Origin: Streptomyces asoensis
Lineage (GTDB): Bacteria; Actinomycetota; Actinomycetes; Streptomycetales; Streptomycetaceae
Direction of reading: 5' to 3'
Assembly: GCF_013085465.1 (NCBI RefSeq)
Contig: NZ_CP049838.1
Coordinates: forward strand, 3,410,001-3,474,000
DNA length: 64,000 bases
The notes under the pieces were generated by a model. It was not told the origin of the DNA. It saw only the letters and a program-made list of their open reading frames with translations, and did not search any database. The position numbers and the translations under genes are program-made. Below, piece by piece: positions 1 to 9,791 of the stretch (the first letter of the stretch is position 1; each line of letters opens with the position of its first letter).

Positions 1-1469
1 ACGTGCGGGCGGCCGTCTTCGACCGGGTGCAGTCCTTCTCCGCCCGCGAGGTCGGCCAGTTCGGCGCCCCCTCGCTGATCACTCGGACGACGAACGACGT
101 CCAGCAGATCCAGATGCTGGCCCTGATGACGTTCACGCTGATGGTGTCGGCGCCCATCATGTGCGTGGGCGGGGTCGTGCTGGCGCTCGGCCTGGACGTG
201 CCGCTGTCCGCGGTGCTCGTCGCCGTGGTGCCGGTGCTGGGCATCTGCGTGACGCTGATCGTGCGCCGGCTGCGGCCGCTGTTCCGGTCCATGCAGGTGA
301 AGCTGGACACCGTGAACCGGGTGCTGCGTGAGCAGATCACCGGCAACCGGGTGATCCGCGCCTTCGTCCGGGACGAGTTCGAACAGCAGCGGTTCCGCAA
401 GGCCAACGCCGACCTCACCGACGTCTCGCTGAAGAGCGGCAACCTGCTCGCGCTGATGTTCCCGGTGGTCATGACCACGGTGAACCTGTCGTCGATCGCC
501 GTGGTGTGGTTCGGTGCCCATCGGATCGACAGCGGCGGGATGCAGATCGGTGATCTGACCGCCTTCCTCGCCTACCTCATGCAGATCGTCATGTCCGTGA
601 TGATGGCCACCTTCATGTTCATGATGGTGCCGCGCGCGGAGGTGTGTGCCGAGCGCATTCAGGAGGTGCTGGACACCTCGTCGTCGGTGGTTCCACCGGT
701 GGCGCCCGTCACCGAGCTGCGCCGGCACGGGCATCTGGAGATCCGGGGGGCCGGGTTCCGTTACCCCGGCGCCGAGGAGCCCGTCCTGAAGTCCATCGAG
801 CTCGTGGCGCGGCCGGGCGAGACGACGGCCGTGATCGGCTCGACCGGCAGCGGCAAGTCCACGCTGCTCGGGCTGGTGCCCCGGCTGTTCGACGCCACCG
901 AGGGCGAGGTGCTCGTCGACGGGGTGGCCGTCGCCGAGGTCGACCCGGTGCTGCTGGCGAAGACCGTCGGTCTCGTACCGCAGAGGCCGTACCTGTTCGC
1001 GGGCACGGTCGCCACCAACCTGCGCTACGGCAATCCGGACGCCACCGACGAGGAGCTGTGGCACGCGCTGGAGGTGGCGCAGGCCAAGGACTTCGTGAGC
1101 AAACTGGAGAACGGGCTCGACTCCCCCATCGCGCAGGGCGGGACGAATGTCTCCGGTGGTCAGCGGCAGCGGCTCGCGATCGCCCGGACGCTCGTGCAGC
1201 GGCCGGAGATCTACCTCTTCGACGACTCCTTCTCCGCACTCGACTACGCCACCGACGCGGCACTGCGGGCGGCTCTCGGACGGGAGACCGCCGAGGCGAC
1301 CGTGGTGATCGTCGCCCAGCGGGTGGCCACCATCCGCGAGGCCGACCGGATCATCGTCCTCGACGAGGGTCTGGTCGTCGGCACGGGTACCCACCGCGAG
1401 CTGATGGCGGACAACGAGACCTACCGGGAGATCGTGCTCTCCCAGCTCACGGAAGCGGAGGCTGCCTGA
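1..1469 (+). CDS. ABC exporter half-transporter, subunit 1 (5' end outside window)
   Basis: This is the C-terminal 488 residues of a fused membrane-domain/ATPase exporter subunit. The frame is open at the left edge, so the true start lies upstream. Several membrane helices are visible before the ATPase domain. Numbering from base 3, Walker A GSTGSGKS begins near residue 279, the signature is SGGQRQR, and Walker B is YLFDDSF with Asp408 where the catalytic Glu normally sits. That substitution is typical of the degenerate site of heterodimeric exporters such as TM287/288 or BmrCD. The stop overlaps the ATG of the next gene (TGATG), so the two are translationally coupled and probably form one heterodimer. 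The substrate cannot be read from sequence; drug or lipid export is the family norm. Confidence 0.9.
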   Translation, partial: VRAAVFDRVQSFSAREVGQFGAPSLITRTTNDVQQIQMLALMTFTLMVSAPIMCVGGVVLALGLDVPLSAVLVAVVPVLGICVTLIVRRLRPLFRSMQVKLDTVNRVLREQITGNRVIRAFVRDEFEQQRFRKANADLTDVSLKSGNLLALMFPVVMTTVNLSSIAVVWFGAHRIDSGGMQIGDLTAFLAYLMQIVMSVMMATFMFMMVPRAEVCAERIQEVLDTSSSVVPPVAPVTELRRHGHLEIRGAGFRYPGAEEPVLKSIELVARPGETTAVIGSTGSGKSTLLGLVPRLFDATEGEVLVDGVAVAEVDPVLLAKTVGLVPQRPYLFAGTVATNLRYGNPDATDEELWHALEVAQAKDFVSKLENGLDSPIAQGGTNVSGGQRQRLAIARTLVQRPEIYLFDDSFSALDYATDAALRAALGRETAEATVVIVAQRVATIREADRIIVLDEGLVVGTGTHRELMADNETYREIVLSQLTEAEAA

Positions 1470-3397
1470 TGGCCGGGCCCATGGGACGCATGATGGCCGG
1501 CACCGGTCCCGACAACCACTCGCTGGACTTCAAGGTGTCCGGCAGGCGGCTGCTCGCCCAGTTCAAGCCGGAGCGGTTCACCCTCTACGCCATGCTGGCC
1601 TGCGTGACGCTGAGCGTCGGCCTCAGCGTGGTCGGGCCGAAGATCCTCGGCAAGGCCACCGACCTGGTCTTCGCGGGCATCGTCGGACGGCAGATGCCGG
1701 CCGGGTCGAGCAAGGAGCAGGTCCTCGACTCGATGCGGGAGCGCGGCGAGGGCAGCGTCGCCGACATGCTCAGGAGCACCGACTTCACGCCCGGCAAGGG
1801 CATCGACTTCGGCTCGGTCGGCGAGATCCTGCTGTTCGCGCTCGGGGTCTTCCTGGTCGCCGGTCTGCTGATGGCGGTGGCGACGCGGCTGGTCAACAAG
1901 TCCGTCAACCGCACCATGTTCCGGATGCGCGAGGACGTGCAGACGAAGCTGTCCCGGCTGCCGCTGTCGTACTTCGACAAGCGTCAGCGCGGCGAGGTGC
2001 TGTCCCGCGCCACCAACGACATCGACAACATCGGGCAGACGCTCCAGCAGTCGATGGGCCAGCTGATCAACTCGCTGCTGACCGTCATCGGTGTGCTGGC
2101 GATGATGTTCTGGGTGTCGTGGATCCTGGCGCTGGTCGCGCTGGTGACCGTGCCGCTGTCGTTCGTCGTCGCCACCCGCGTGGGCAAGCGGTCGCAGCCG
2201 CACTTCGTGCAGCAGTGGCGCACCACCGGCAAGCTCAACGCCCACATCGAGGAGATGTACACCGGCCACACGCTGGTGAAGGTGTTCGGCCGCCAGCAGG
2301 AGTCGGCGCGGCAGTTCGCCGAGCAGAACGACGCGCTGTACGAGGCCGGGTTCAAGGCGCAGTTCAACAGCGGGGTCATGCAGCCGCTGATGATGTTCGT
2401 GTCGAACATCAACTACGTGCTGGTCGCGGTGGTCGGCGGGCTGCGCGTCGCGTCGGGTTCCCTGTCCATCGGTGACGTGCAGGCGTTCATCCAGTACTCG
2501 CGCCAGTTCTCGATGCCGCTGACGCAGGTCGCGTCGATGGCGAACCTGGTGCAGTCCGGCGTCGCCTCGGCCGAGCGGGTCTTCGAACTCCTGGACGCGG
2601 AGGAGCAGGAGGCGGACCCGGTGGCGGCCGAGCAGCCCGCGGAGCTGCGCGGGCGGGTGGCGCTGGAGGGCGTGTCCTTCCGGTACGACCCGGAGAAGCC
2701 GCTGATCGAGGACCTGTCCCTGACGGTGGAGCCCGGCCACACGGTCGCCATCGTCGGCCCGACGGGCGCCGGCAAGACGACGCTCGTGAACCTGCTCATG
2801 CGGTTCTACGACGTCTCCGGCGGGCGGATCACCCTCGACGGCGTAGACATAGCGCGGATGTCCCGCGACGAACTGCGCGCCGGCATCGGCATGGTGCTCC
2901 AGGACACCTGGCTGTTCGGCGGCACCATCGCGGAGAACATCGCGTACGGGGCGTCGGGTGAGGTCACCCGCGGCGAGATCGAGGAGGCGGCGCGGGCCGC
3001 GCACGCCGACCGGTTCGTCCGTACCCTTCCCGACGGCTACGACACCGTGATCGACGACGAGGGCAGCGGGGTCAGCGCCGGTGAGAAGCAGCTGATCACC
3101 ATCGCGCGGGCGTTCCTGTCCGACCCGACGATCCTGGTGCTCGACGAGGCCACCAGCTCCGTCGACACCCGCACCGAGGTGCTGATCCAGAAGGCGATGG
3201 CCAAGCTGGCGCACGGGCGTACGTCGTTCGTCATCGCGCACCGGCTGTCGACCATCCGGGACGCCGACACGATCCTGGTGATGGAGAACGGCTCGATCGT
3301 CGAGCAGGGCGCGCACACCGACCTGCTGGCGGCGGACGGGGCCTACGCGCGGCTGTACAAGGCACAGTTCGCGCAGGCACTGGCCGAGGTCGACTGA
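1469..3397 (+). CDS. ABC exporter half-transporter, subunit 2
   Basis: A 642-residue exporter subunit with an N-terminal transmembrane domain and a C-terminal ATPase. The ATG at 1469 overlaps the stop of the upstream subunit. Between helices 1 and 2 there is a long periplasmic-side insertion (roughly residues 70-125). Walker A is GPTGAGKT and Walker B is LVLDEATSS with the catalytic Glu present. The signature loop is atypical (VSAGEKQ rather than LSGGQ). Together with the Asp at the Walker B of the partner, this predicts one degenerate ATP site (partner Walker plus this signature) and one competent site. It closes the operon: a convergent hairpin and the sigma factor gene follow. Substrate unknown. 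Confidence 0.93.
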   Translation: MAGPMGRMMAGTGPDNHSLDFKVSGRRLLAQFKPERFTLYAMLACVTLSVGLSVVGPKILGKATDLVFAGIVGRQMPAGSSKEQVLDSMRERGEGSVADMLRSTDFTPGKGIDFGSVGEILLFALGVFLVAGLLMAVATRLVNKSVNRTMFRMREDVQTKLSRLPLSYFDKRQRGEVLSRATNDIDNIGQTLQQSMGQLINSLLTVIGVLAMMFWVSWILALVALVTVPLSFVVATRVGKRSQPHFVQQWRTTGKLNAHIEEMYTGHTLVKVFGRQQESARQFAEQNDALYEAGFKAQFNSGVMQPLMMFVSNINYVLVAVVGGLRVASGSLSIGDVQAFIQYSRQFSMPLTQVASMANLVQSGVASAERVFELLDAEEQEADPVAAEQPAELRGRVALEGVSFRYDPEKPLIEDLSLTVEPGHTVAIVGPTGAGKTTLVNLLMRFYDVSGGRITLDGVDIARMSRDELRAGIGMVLQDTWLFGGTIAENIAYGASGEVTRGEIEEAARAAHADRFVRTLPDGYDTVIDDEGSGVSAGEKQLITIARAFLSDPTILVLDEATSSVDTRTEVLIQKAMAKLAHGRTSFVIAHRLSTIRDADTILVMENGSIVEQGAHTDLLAADGAYARLYKAQFAQALAEVD

Positions 3398-3457
3398 CGG
3401 TCCCTTCCCGGAGGCGTCTCAGGGAGGTCTCCGGGGCGTCTCCGGGACTGTTCGGGG

Positions 3458-3487
3458 GCCGCTCGCACCGGGGTGACGGCGAGCGGC
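3458..3487. terminator. Convergent hairpin terminator
   Basis: A perfect 9-bp stem, GCCGCTCGC at 3458-3466 and GCGAGCGGC at 3479-3487, lies between the end of the ABC operon and the end of the sigma factor gene, so it can serve both strands. There is no U tract, as is usual in Streptomyces. Confidence 0.6.
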
Positions 3488-3492
3488 TCCGC

Positions 3493-4701
3493 TCAGTCGA
3501 GATAGCCCCTCAGCTGGTCCGCGAAGGCGTGGTCGCGGAGTTTGTTGAGGGTCTTCGACTCGATCTGCCGGATCCGCTCGCGCGTCACGCCGAAGATGCG
3601 GCCGATCTCCTCCAGCGTGCGCGGCCGGCCGTCCGCCAGCCCGTAGCGCAGTTGGACGACCTTCCGCTCGCGTTCGCCGAGGGTGGAGAGCACGGCTTCC
3701 AGGTGCTCGCGCAGCAGCAGGAAGGCCGCCGACTCGACGGGGCTGGCCGCGTCGCCGTCCTCGATGAGGTCGCCGAGGGCCACGTCGTCCTCCTCGCCCA
3801 CCGGGGCGTGCAGCGAGACCGGCTCCTGGGCCAGCCGCAGGACCTCGCCGACGCGTTCCGGCAGGAGGTCGAGCTGGGCGGCGACCTCTTCCGGGGTCGG
3901 CTCGTAGCCGCGCTCCTGGAGCATCCGGCGCTGGACGCGGACGACCCGGTTGATGAGCTCGACGACATGGACCGGGACACGGATGGTGCGGGCCTGGTCG
4001 GCCAGCGCTCGGGACATGGCCTGGCGGATCCACCAGGTCGCGTACGTGGAGAACTTGTAGCCGCGGGCGTAGTCGAACTTCTCGACCGCCCGGATCAGAC
4101 CGAGGTTGCCCTCCTGGACGAGGTCGAGCATGGTGAGCCCGCGCCCGACGTACCGCTTGGCGACGGAGACCACGAGCCGCAGGTTGGCCTCGATCAGCCG
4201 GCGCTTGGCCATGCGGCCCATGACGACCAACCGGTCGAGGTCGAGGGCCAGTTGACCTTCCAGGTCGGTCGCGCCGCTCAGCTTCTCCTCGGCGAACAGG
4301 CCGGCCTCCACGCACCGGGCCAGCTCGACCTCCTCGGCCGCGGTGAGCAGGGGGATGCGGCCGATCTCCCGCAGGTACTGCCGGAACAGGTCCGAGGAGG
4401 GGCTGCCGCTGTCGGTGGCCCGGGCGCGGGGCGGCAGAACGGGCTCGGGGGCGTCCTCGGGAGCTTCCTCCAGAGCCTCGGCGGGCGGCTCGGGCTCGGG
4501 CTCGACCTGCGTCTCCGGGTGCGCTTCCGGGTGGGGTTCGGGGTGGGTCTCGGGGTGGTGCGCGGCACGGTTCTGCGGCGGGACGGCGGCCAGGACGTCC
4601 GTCTCGGCGTCCGGTTCCGTGCCGTCGGCCGCGCCGGCACCGGTGGTACCGGCCGTACTCTCGGCAGTGCTGACGGTCTGGGTCAGGGTCTGGGTCTGCA
4701 C
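3493..4701 (-). CDS. hrdA: RNA polymerase sigma factor, principal-like group (HrdA type)
   Basis: A 402-residue sigma-70 factor. Region 1.2 starts at [14 protein letters not shown], region 2 carries the -10 recognition block [16 protein letters not shown], region 3 follows, and region 4 ends in [18 protein letters not shown], the -35 helix-turn-helix. I chose the GTG at 4701 because GGAGG precedes it by 7 bases; an upstream in-frame GTG at 4773 has no such site. The N-terminal third is acidic and proline-rich with His-Pro-Glu repeats. It is shorter than HrdB, the essential factor of about 510 residues, and the neighbouring dnaG and ABC pair match the hrdA locus as I remember it in S. coelicolor. 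The name rests on length and context. HrdC or HrdD would be the alternatives. Confidence 0.8.
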   Translation of the reverse strand: MQTQTLTQTVSTAESTAGTTGAGAADGTEPDAETDVLAAVPPQNRAAHHPETHPEPHPEAHPETQVEPEPEPPAEALEEAPEDAPEPVLPPRARATDSGSPSSDLFRQYLREIGRIPLLTAAEEVELARCVEAGLFAEEKLSGATDLEGQLALDLDRLVVMGRMAKRRLIEANLRLVVSVAKRYVGRGLTMLDLVQEGNLGLIRAVEKFDYARGYKFSTYATWWIRQAMSRALADQARTIRVPVHVVELINRVVRVQRRMLQERGYEPTPEEVAAQLDLLPERVGEVLRLAQEPVSLHAPVGEEDDVALGDLIEDGDAASPVESAAFLLLREHLEAVLSTLGERERKVVQLRYGLADGRPRTLEEIGRIFGVTRERIRQIESKTLNKLRDHAFADQLRGYLD

Positions 4702-4920
4702 GGGGGCGACCTCCAGGATGATCGCTGCTGAGGTGAGCAGCAGCGGTACTTCGGGGGCGGAGTCGGCGGCCACGCCGCGTCCGTCCGGGATCGGCCGCGC
4801 TCCGAGGACTCAGGCACCGCACCCCAGTGTGGAGTACGACACACAGCCGCCACGAGGGGCGTGCGGCGACTTTTTGAGTCCGGTGCGTGACCGCGTGGTT
4901 ACCCTGCCGCGGACGGCGGC

Positions 4921-6816
4921 TCAGAGAGCGGACGGGCCTTCGTGCTGCAACGCCCTGTCGTACCTGGTCAGGATCATCATCTCGTTCTGGACGGCGGCCG
5001 ACTGGGCCGGGTCCGTGTGGCCGAGACGGGTCAGCGTGCCCTGGAGATCGGTGAGCCTGCGGGTCACGGCCCTGCGGCGGACCGTCACCAACTGCTCCCC
5101 CGCGTAGTTCTCGTCGACCGTGCGGCGCATGATCGCCTCGACCGCGAGCTCCGTCACCATCGCGCGGACCGCGTCGTCGGGCGCGGCCTCCCGGACCCGG
5201 ACGAGGTACTCCTGCCCGTCCTTGATGCCGTACTCGGCGCCGCCCGCGTCCTGGATCGCCTGGCGTACGGCGGCGTAGGGGGCGGCGGTGAACTCGTCGA
5301 TCCCGTACGCGTCGAAGGCCGGGGAGACCAGTTCGGGGCGCTGGAGGGCGAGCTTCAGCAGCTCGCGTTCGGTGGCGTAGACGGCGTTGCGGAGATTGAG
5401 GGCGGGGCCGCCCGCGGTGGGCCGGGAGGCGGACTCGTACGGCTGGGGGCCACGGGCCGGCGCCGGACCCTTGCCGCCCCGGTCGCGGGCCCAACGGGCC
5501 AGCTGGGCAACCCTCTTGACGACGAACTGGGTGTCCAGGATGCCGAGCATGCCGGCCAGCTGGACGGCGACCTCGTGCTGGGCGCCGCTGTTCTTGATGC
5601 GGGCGACGATGGGCGCGGCCTCGTCGAGGGCGGCGGCGCGGCCCGCCGGGGTGTCGAGGTCGTAGCGGACGACGATCTGGCGGAGCGCGAACTCGAAGAG
5701 CGGCGTGCGTGGTTCGACCAGGTCGGCGACCGCCTCGTCGCCCTTCGCCAGGCGCAGGTCGCAGGGGTCCATGTTGTCCGGCGCGATGGCGATGTACGTC
5801 TCGGCGGCGAACTTCTGGTCGTCCTCGAAGGCGCGCAGGGCCGCCTTCTGGCCGGCCGCGTCGCCGTCGAAGGTGAAGATGACGCGGGCGCTGCCGTTGT
5901 CCATGAGGAGCCGACGGAGGATCTTGATGTGGTCGCCGCCGAAGGCCGTGCCGCAGGTCGCGATGGCAGTGGTGACGCCGGCCAGGTGGCAGGCCATGAC
6001 GTCGGTGTAGCCCTCGACGACGACCGCGCGGCTGGCCTTGGCGATGTCCTTCTTCGCGAGGTCGATGCCGTAGAGGACCTGGGACTTCTTGTAGATCGCC
6101 GTGTCGGGCGTGTTGAGGTACTTGGGCCCGTTGTCGGTCTCGTAGAGCTTGCGCGCGCCGAAGCCGACGACCTCTCCGCCGATGTCGCGGATGGGCCACA
6201 TCAGGCGGCCCCGGAAGCGGTCGATGGGCCCGCGGCGCCCCTCCTGGGACAGCCCGGAGAGGATCAGCTCCTTGTCGGTGAAGCCCTTGCCGCGCAGGAA
6301 GCGGGTGAGGTGGTCCCAGCCCTGGGGGCTGTAGCCGACGCCGAAGTGGACGGCCGCGGCCTGGTCGAAGCCGCGCTCGGCGAGGAAGATCCGGCCGGTG
6401 TCGGCCTCGGGGCCGGTGGCGAGCTGTTCCGCGTACCACTCGGCGGCGACCTTGTGCGCCTCGACCAGCCGGATGCGTTCGCCGCGCTGGTGGGCGGGGT
6501 TGTAGCCGCCCTCCTCGTAGCGCAGGGTGATGCCGGCCTGGGCGGCGAGCCGCTCGACCACCTCGGAGAAGGTGAGGTGGTCGACCTTCATCACGAACGT
6601 GATGGTGTCGCCGCCCTCCTGGCAGCCGAAGCAGTGGAAGAGTCCCTTGCTCGGGCTGACCTGGAAGGACGGCGACTTCTCGTCGTGGAACGGGCAGAGG
6701 CCCTTGAGGTTGCCGCCGCCCGCGTTGCGCAGCTGGAGGTACTCGGACACCACGGCGTCGATCGGGACCGCGTCCCGTACCGCCTTCACGTCCTCGTCGT
6801 TGATCCGTCCTGCCAC
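4921..6816 (-). CDS. dnaG: DNA primase
   Basis: A 631-residue primase that makes RNA primers on the lagging strand with the DnaB helicase. The N-terminal CHC2 zinc ribbon is intact (C41, H44, C62, C65 in CPFHD and HCFGC). The central TOPRIM catalytic domain shows VVVEGYTDVMA, with the catalytic Glu, and FTFDGDAAG, with the metal-binding Asp residues. The C-terminal helical region binds the helicase and ends at residue 631. The start is GTG at 6816, giving the normal N-terminus MAGRINDEDV. It lies upstream of the sigma factor on the same strand, recalling the ancestral dnaG-rpoD neighbourhood, but a 219-bp gap separates the two. Confidence 0.97.
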   Translation of the reverse strand: MAGRINDEDVKAVRDAVPIDAVVSEYLQLRNAGGGNLKGLCPFHDEKSPSFQVSPSKGLFHCFGCQEGGDTITFVMKVDHLTFSEVVERLAAQAGITLRYEEGGYNPAHQRGERIRLVEAHKVAAEWYAEQLATGPEADTGRIFLAERGFDQAAAVHFGVGYSPQGWDHLTRFLRGKGFTDKELILSGLSQEGRRGPIDRFRGRLMWPIRDIGGEVVGFGARKLYETDNGPKYLNTPDTAIYKKSQVLYGIDLAKKDIAKASRAVVVEGYTDVMACHLAGVTTAIATCGTAFGGDHIKILRRLLMDNGSARVIFTFDGDAAGQKAALRAFEDDQKFAAETYIAIAPDNMDPCDLRLAKGDEAVADLVEPRTPLFEFALRQIVVRYDLDTPAGRAAALDEAAPIVARIKNSGAQHEVAVQLAGMLGILDTQFVVKRVAQLARWARDRGGKGPAPARGPQPYESASRPTAGGPALNLRNAVYATERELLKLALQRPELVSPAFDAYGIDEFTAAPYAAVRQAIQDAGGAEYGIKDGQEYLVRVREAAPDDAVRAMVTELAVEAIMRRTVDENYAGEQLVTVRRRAVTRRLTDLQGTLTRLGHTDPAQSAAVQNEMMILTRYDRALQHEGPSAL

Positions 6817-6974
6817 GAGGTGATTCTACGGGGGCGCGCCGACATCTCCGGCGGGCCGTGGTGCCCTTGGGGTGCGAGGGGCGGTGACCTGTGCGGCTCG
6901 CCCGCGGGGGCGCGACCGGCCGCACACGCCCCGCGGCCGCCGGCCCACAGCCCCGCGGACGACCGGAACCCCGT

Positions 6975-8240
6975 CTAGGCGCCGAGGCCGTCCAGCGGCA
7001 CCCGGGGGTCCGCCAGGGCCTCCGGGTCGATCCGCTCGCGCGAGCGGATCAGCTTCTGGATGGGCTCTGTGACGTCCCACACGTTCACGTTCATCCCGGC
7101 GAGGACGCGGCCCTCCTTCAGCCAGAACGCGACGAACTCCCGCTTGCCCGCGTCGCCGCGGATCACCACCTCGTCGTACGTTCCCGGCGGGGCCCAGCCG
7201 CTGTACTCCATGCCCAGGTCGTACTGGTCGGAGAAGAAGTAGGGCACGCGGTCGTAGGTGACGTCCTGGCCGAGCATCGCGCGGGCGGCCGCCGGGCCGC
7301 CGTTCAGGGCGTTGGCCCAGTGCTCGACGCGCAGCCGGGTGTCGAAGAGGCCGTGCGGGAAGGACGCGACGTCGCCGGCCGCGTAGATGTCGGGGTCGGA
7401 GGTGCGCAGCCGGGCGTCGACCGCGATCCCGCCGCCGTGCGCGCGGTCGGCGAGGGTGAGGCCCGCCGCCTCCGCGAGGCTCGTGCGGGGGGCCGCGCCG
7501 ATCGCCGCGAGGACGTCGTGCGCCGGGTGCTCCTCGCCGTCGTCGGTGCGGACGGCGAGAACCATGCCGTCCTGGCCGACGATCTCGGTGAGCCGGGCGC
7601 CGAAGTGGAAACGGACGCCGTGCTCGCGGTGCAGGTCGGCGAAGACGCTCCCGAGCTCCGGGCCGAGGACGCCGTGCAGCGGGGTGGGCTCCGGTTCGAC
7701 GACGGTGACCTCGGCGCCGTACTCGCGGGCCGCCGCCGCGATCTCCAGGCCGATCCAGCCGCCGCCGGCGATCACGATGTGGCCGTTGTCACGGCCGAGG
7801 GCGGCCAGGACGCCCTTGAGGCGCTCGGCGTGCGCGAGCCGGCGCAGATGGTGCACGCCCGCGAGGTCGGTGCCGGGGATGTCCAGCCGGCGGGGCTCCG
7901 CGCCGGTGACGAGGAGCAGCTTGTCGTAGTGGACGAGCGTGCCGTCGTCACCGAAGCGGACCGTCTTCGCGGTGCGGTCGATCGCGTCGACGGTCTGGCC
8001 GAGGTGCAGCTCGATGTCGTTCTGCGCGTACCAGGCGGGCTCGTGCACGAAGACGCTCTCCCGCGTCTCCTTGCCGAGCAGGAAGCCCTTGGAGAGCGGC
8101 GGCCGCTCGTAGGGGTGGTCGCGTTCGTCGCAGATCAGTATCACGCGGCCGGTGAAGCCCTCCGCCCTCAGCGTCTCGGCCGCCTTGGCGCCGGCCAGGC
8201 CTCCTCCGACGATGACAAATGTCTGATCCGCGTCGACCAC
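6975..8240 (-). CDS. FAD-dependent NAD(P)H:ferredoxin/rubredoxin-type reductase
   Basis: A 421-residue pyridine nucleotide-disulfide oxidoreductase. The N-terminal FAD-binding motif is VGGGLAGAKAAETL, a second dinucleotide motif (IAGGGWIGLEIAA) marks the NAD(P)H domain, and AAGDVASFP is the FAD-pyrophosphate contact. There is no redox-active CxxxxC, so it belongs with ferredoxin reductases of the BphA4/FdR type and not with the disulfide reductases. The C-terminal domain is the reductase_C type. The start is GTG at 8240, with GGAGG six bases upstream. It probably passes electrons to a ferredoxin for a monooxygenase or P450; no such partner is adjacent. It differs from the second reductase at 26963, which belongs to the nitrite operon. 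Confidence 0.88.
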   Translation of the reverse strand: MVDADQTFVIVGGGLAGAKAAETLRAEGFTGRVILICDERDHPYERPPLSKGFLLGKETRESVFVHEPAWYAQNDIELHLGQTVDAIDRTAKTVRFGDDGTLVHYDKLLLVTGAEPRRLDIPGTDLAGVHHLRRLAHAERLKGVLAALGRDNGHIVIAGGGWIGLEIAAAAREYGAEVTVVEPEPTPLHGVLGPELGSVFADLHREHGVRFHFGARLTEIVGQDGMVLAVRTDDGEEHPAHDVLAAIGAAPRTSLAEAAGLTLADRAHGGGIAVDARLRTSDPDIYAAGDVASFPHGLFDTRLRVEHWANALNGGPAAARAMLGQDVTYDRVPYFFSDQYDLGMEYSGWAPPGTYDEVVIRGDAGKREFVAFWLKEGRVLAGMNVNVWDVTEPIQKLIRSRERIDPEALADPRVPLDGLGA

Positions 8241-8260
8241 GTGATGCCTCCTACCGGGGG

Positions 8261-8281
8261 TCTGGGGGGTGGTCCCCCAGA
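8261..8281. repeat. Short G/C hairpin in the leader of the FAD reductase
   Basis: TCTGGGGG at 8261-8268 pairs with CCCCCAGA at 8274-8281. It lies directly upstream of the ribosome site of the reductase. GGGGTCTGGGGG-type hairpins are very common between Streptomyces genes, so this is most likely a dispersed intergenic repeat and not a specific control element. Confidence 0.45.
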
Positions 8282-8340
8282 TAACACTGTGCGAACCGCC
8301 ACATGCGAGCGTCCCGCACGCAGCGTGATGGGGGAAGGGG

Positions 8341-8363
8341 GACGTGCCCGATCAGGGCACGTC
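8341..8363. terminator. Hairpin downstream of dgt
   Basis: GACGTGCCC at 8341-8349 and GGGCACGTC at 8355-8363 form a perfect 9-bp stem with a 5-base loop, 45 bases past the dgt stop on the minus strand. It probably separates dgt from the reductase gene. Confidence 0.55.
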
Positions 8364-8407
8364 GGGTCACGTTCCGGGCCCGTTCGGGCGCACCCGGTCC
8401 GCACTTG

Positions 8408-9691
8408 TCAGGATCTCGGCCGCCCCGTCAGACGGCTGTGAAGCGAGCGGGCCGAGGCGTCGGTCAGAGAGCCGATCTGGTCGACGACGACCCGCTTGCG
8501 GGCGCGGTCGTCGGGCGCCTGGTCGAACAGGGCGCGGAACTGGGGGTCGAGGCCGTCGGGGGCGCGGGCGGTGAGCGCCTCGGCGAGCTCGCTGATGACG
8601 ATGCGCTGGTCGGCGCGCAGGACTTCCTGTTCGGCGCGCTGCATGACGTACCGGTCGGCGACCGCCTTGAGGACCGCGCACTCCAGCCGCGCCTCTTCGG
8701 GTACGACGAGCTCGGCGCCGTAACGGGTGAGACTCCCGGTACCGTACCGCGCGCGCGTGGCGCCCTCGGCGGCCAGGCAGAAGCGGCCGATGAGCTGGCT
8801 GGTGGCGTCCTTCAGGCGGGCCTGGGCGGCCGCCGTGCCGTCGTAGCCGTGCGGCCACCAGTCCTGGTCCTGGAGGCGGTCGAGGGCGGCGGCGAGTTCG
8901 GCCGGATCGGTACCCGCGGGGACGTAGCGGCCGACGGCGACCCGGAAGATCTCCTGGCGCTCCGGTTCGGCGTGCAGGCAGTTGGGGTCGATGTGCCCCG
9001 CGTGCAGGCCGTCCTCCACGTCGTGCACCGAGTACGCCACGTCGTCGGCCCAGTCCATGACCTGTGCCTCGAAGCACGTACGGGTACCGGGCGCCGTTTC
9101 GCGGACCCAGTCGAAGACGGGCCTGTCGTCCTCGTAGACGCCGAACTTGGGGGACGCCGGGTCGGTGGGACGGGCGCCCCTGGGCCAGGGGTACTTGGTC
9201 GCGGCGTCGAGGGTGGCCCGGGTGAGGTTGAGGCCCACCGGGCCTTCGGCGGTGAAGCGTTTGGGTTCGATGCGGGTGAGGAGCCTCAGCGACTGGGCGT
9301 TGCCCTCGAAGCCGCCGCAGTCGCGCGCGAACTCGTTCAGTGCCTGTTCGCCGTTGTGACCGAACGGGGGGTGTCCCAGGTCGTGGGAGAGACAGGCCGC
9401 CTCGACCAGGTCGGGGTCGCAGCCGAGGGCGGCGCCGAGCTCACGGCCCACCTGGGCGCACTCGAGGGAGTGGGTGAGGCGGGTACGGGGAGTGGCGTCC
9501 CAGGCGTCGGTGCGGGTGCCCGGCGTGACCACCTGGGTCTTGCCGGAGAGCCTTCTCAGGGCCGAGGAGTGCAGGACGCGGGCGCGGTCACGTTGGAAGG
9601 CGGTCCGGCCGGGGCGTTTGTCCGGCTCGGGGGCCCAGCGGGCGACTGACGTCGGGTCATAGGCGGTGTCGAGGTGTGCGGTGCCTTCCAT
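8408..9691 (-). CDS. dgt: Deoxyguanosinetriphosphate triphosphohydrolase-like protein
   Basis: A 427-residue HD-domain phosphohydrolase of the dGTPase family, which removes tripolyphosphate from dNTPs. Metal ligands are readable: the His in [10 protein letters not shown], the HD pair in [17 protein letters not shown], and the distal Asp in [14 protein letters not shown]. The start is ATG at 9691 ([13 protein letters not shown]). The frame stays open for another 150 codons upstream, but that stretch has antisense-type composition and was left out. In Streptomyces this gene often sits near dnaG, which fits a role in nucleotide-pool control for replication. The exact nucleotide preference cannot be inferred. 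Confidence 0.93.
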   Translation of the reverse strand: MEGTAHLDTAYDPTSVARWAPEPDKRPGRTAFQRDRARVLHSSALRRLSGKTQVVTPGTRTDAWDATPRTRLTHSLECAQVGRELGAALGCDPDLVEAACLSHDLGHPPFGHNGEQALNEFARDCGGFEGNAQSLRLLTRIEPKRFTAEGPVGLNLTRATLDAATKYPWPRGARPTDPASPKFGVYEDDRPVFDWVRETAPGTRTCFEAQVMDWADDVAYSVHDVEDGLHAGHIDPNCLHAEPERQEIFRVAVGRYVPAGTDPAELAAALDRLQDQDWWPHGYDGTAAAQARLKDATSQLIGRFCLAAEGATRARYGTGSLTRYGAELVVPEEARLECAVLKAVADRYVMQRAEQEVLRADQRIVISELAEALTARAPDGLDPQFRALFDQAPDDRARKRVVVDQIGSLTDASARSLHSRLTGRPRS

Positions 9692-9791
9692 GTCTCGACA
9701 GTAAGCGGCGGGGGTGACAATCGGGTGGTACCGGGCGCCTGCCCGGCCTTCGGGTCCGGCGCGTCGGCGGGTACGGGCCGCCCCGCGGGTC

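Noticed and set aside
1421-3316. Long open frame antisense to ABC subunit 2 (about 630 codons)
   Set aside because: Composition is Arg/His/Asp/Gln-rich without domains; it is the usual shadow of a GC-biased gene. The same holds for long antisense frames over dnaG, nirB, ppdK, nitrate reductase and the DUF4157 gene.
3419-6925. 1168-codon frame on the minus strand over the sigma factor and primase
   Set aside because: It runs in a wrong frame through two clear genes and contains only low-complexity Arg/Pro/Gly sequence.
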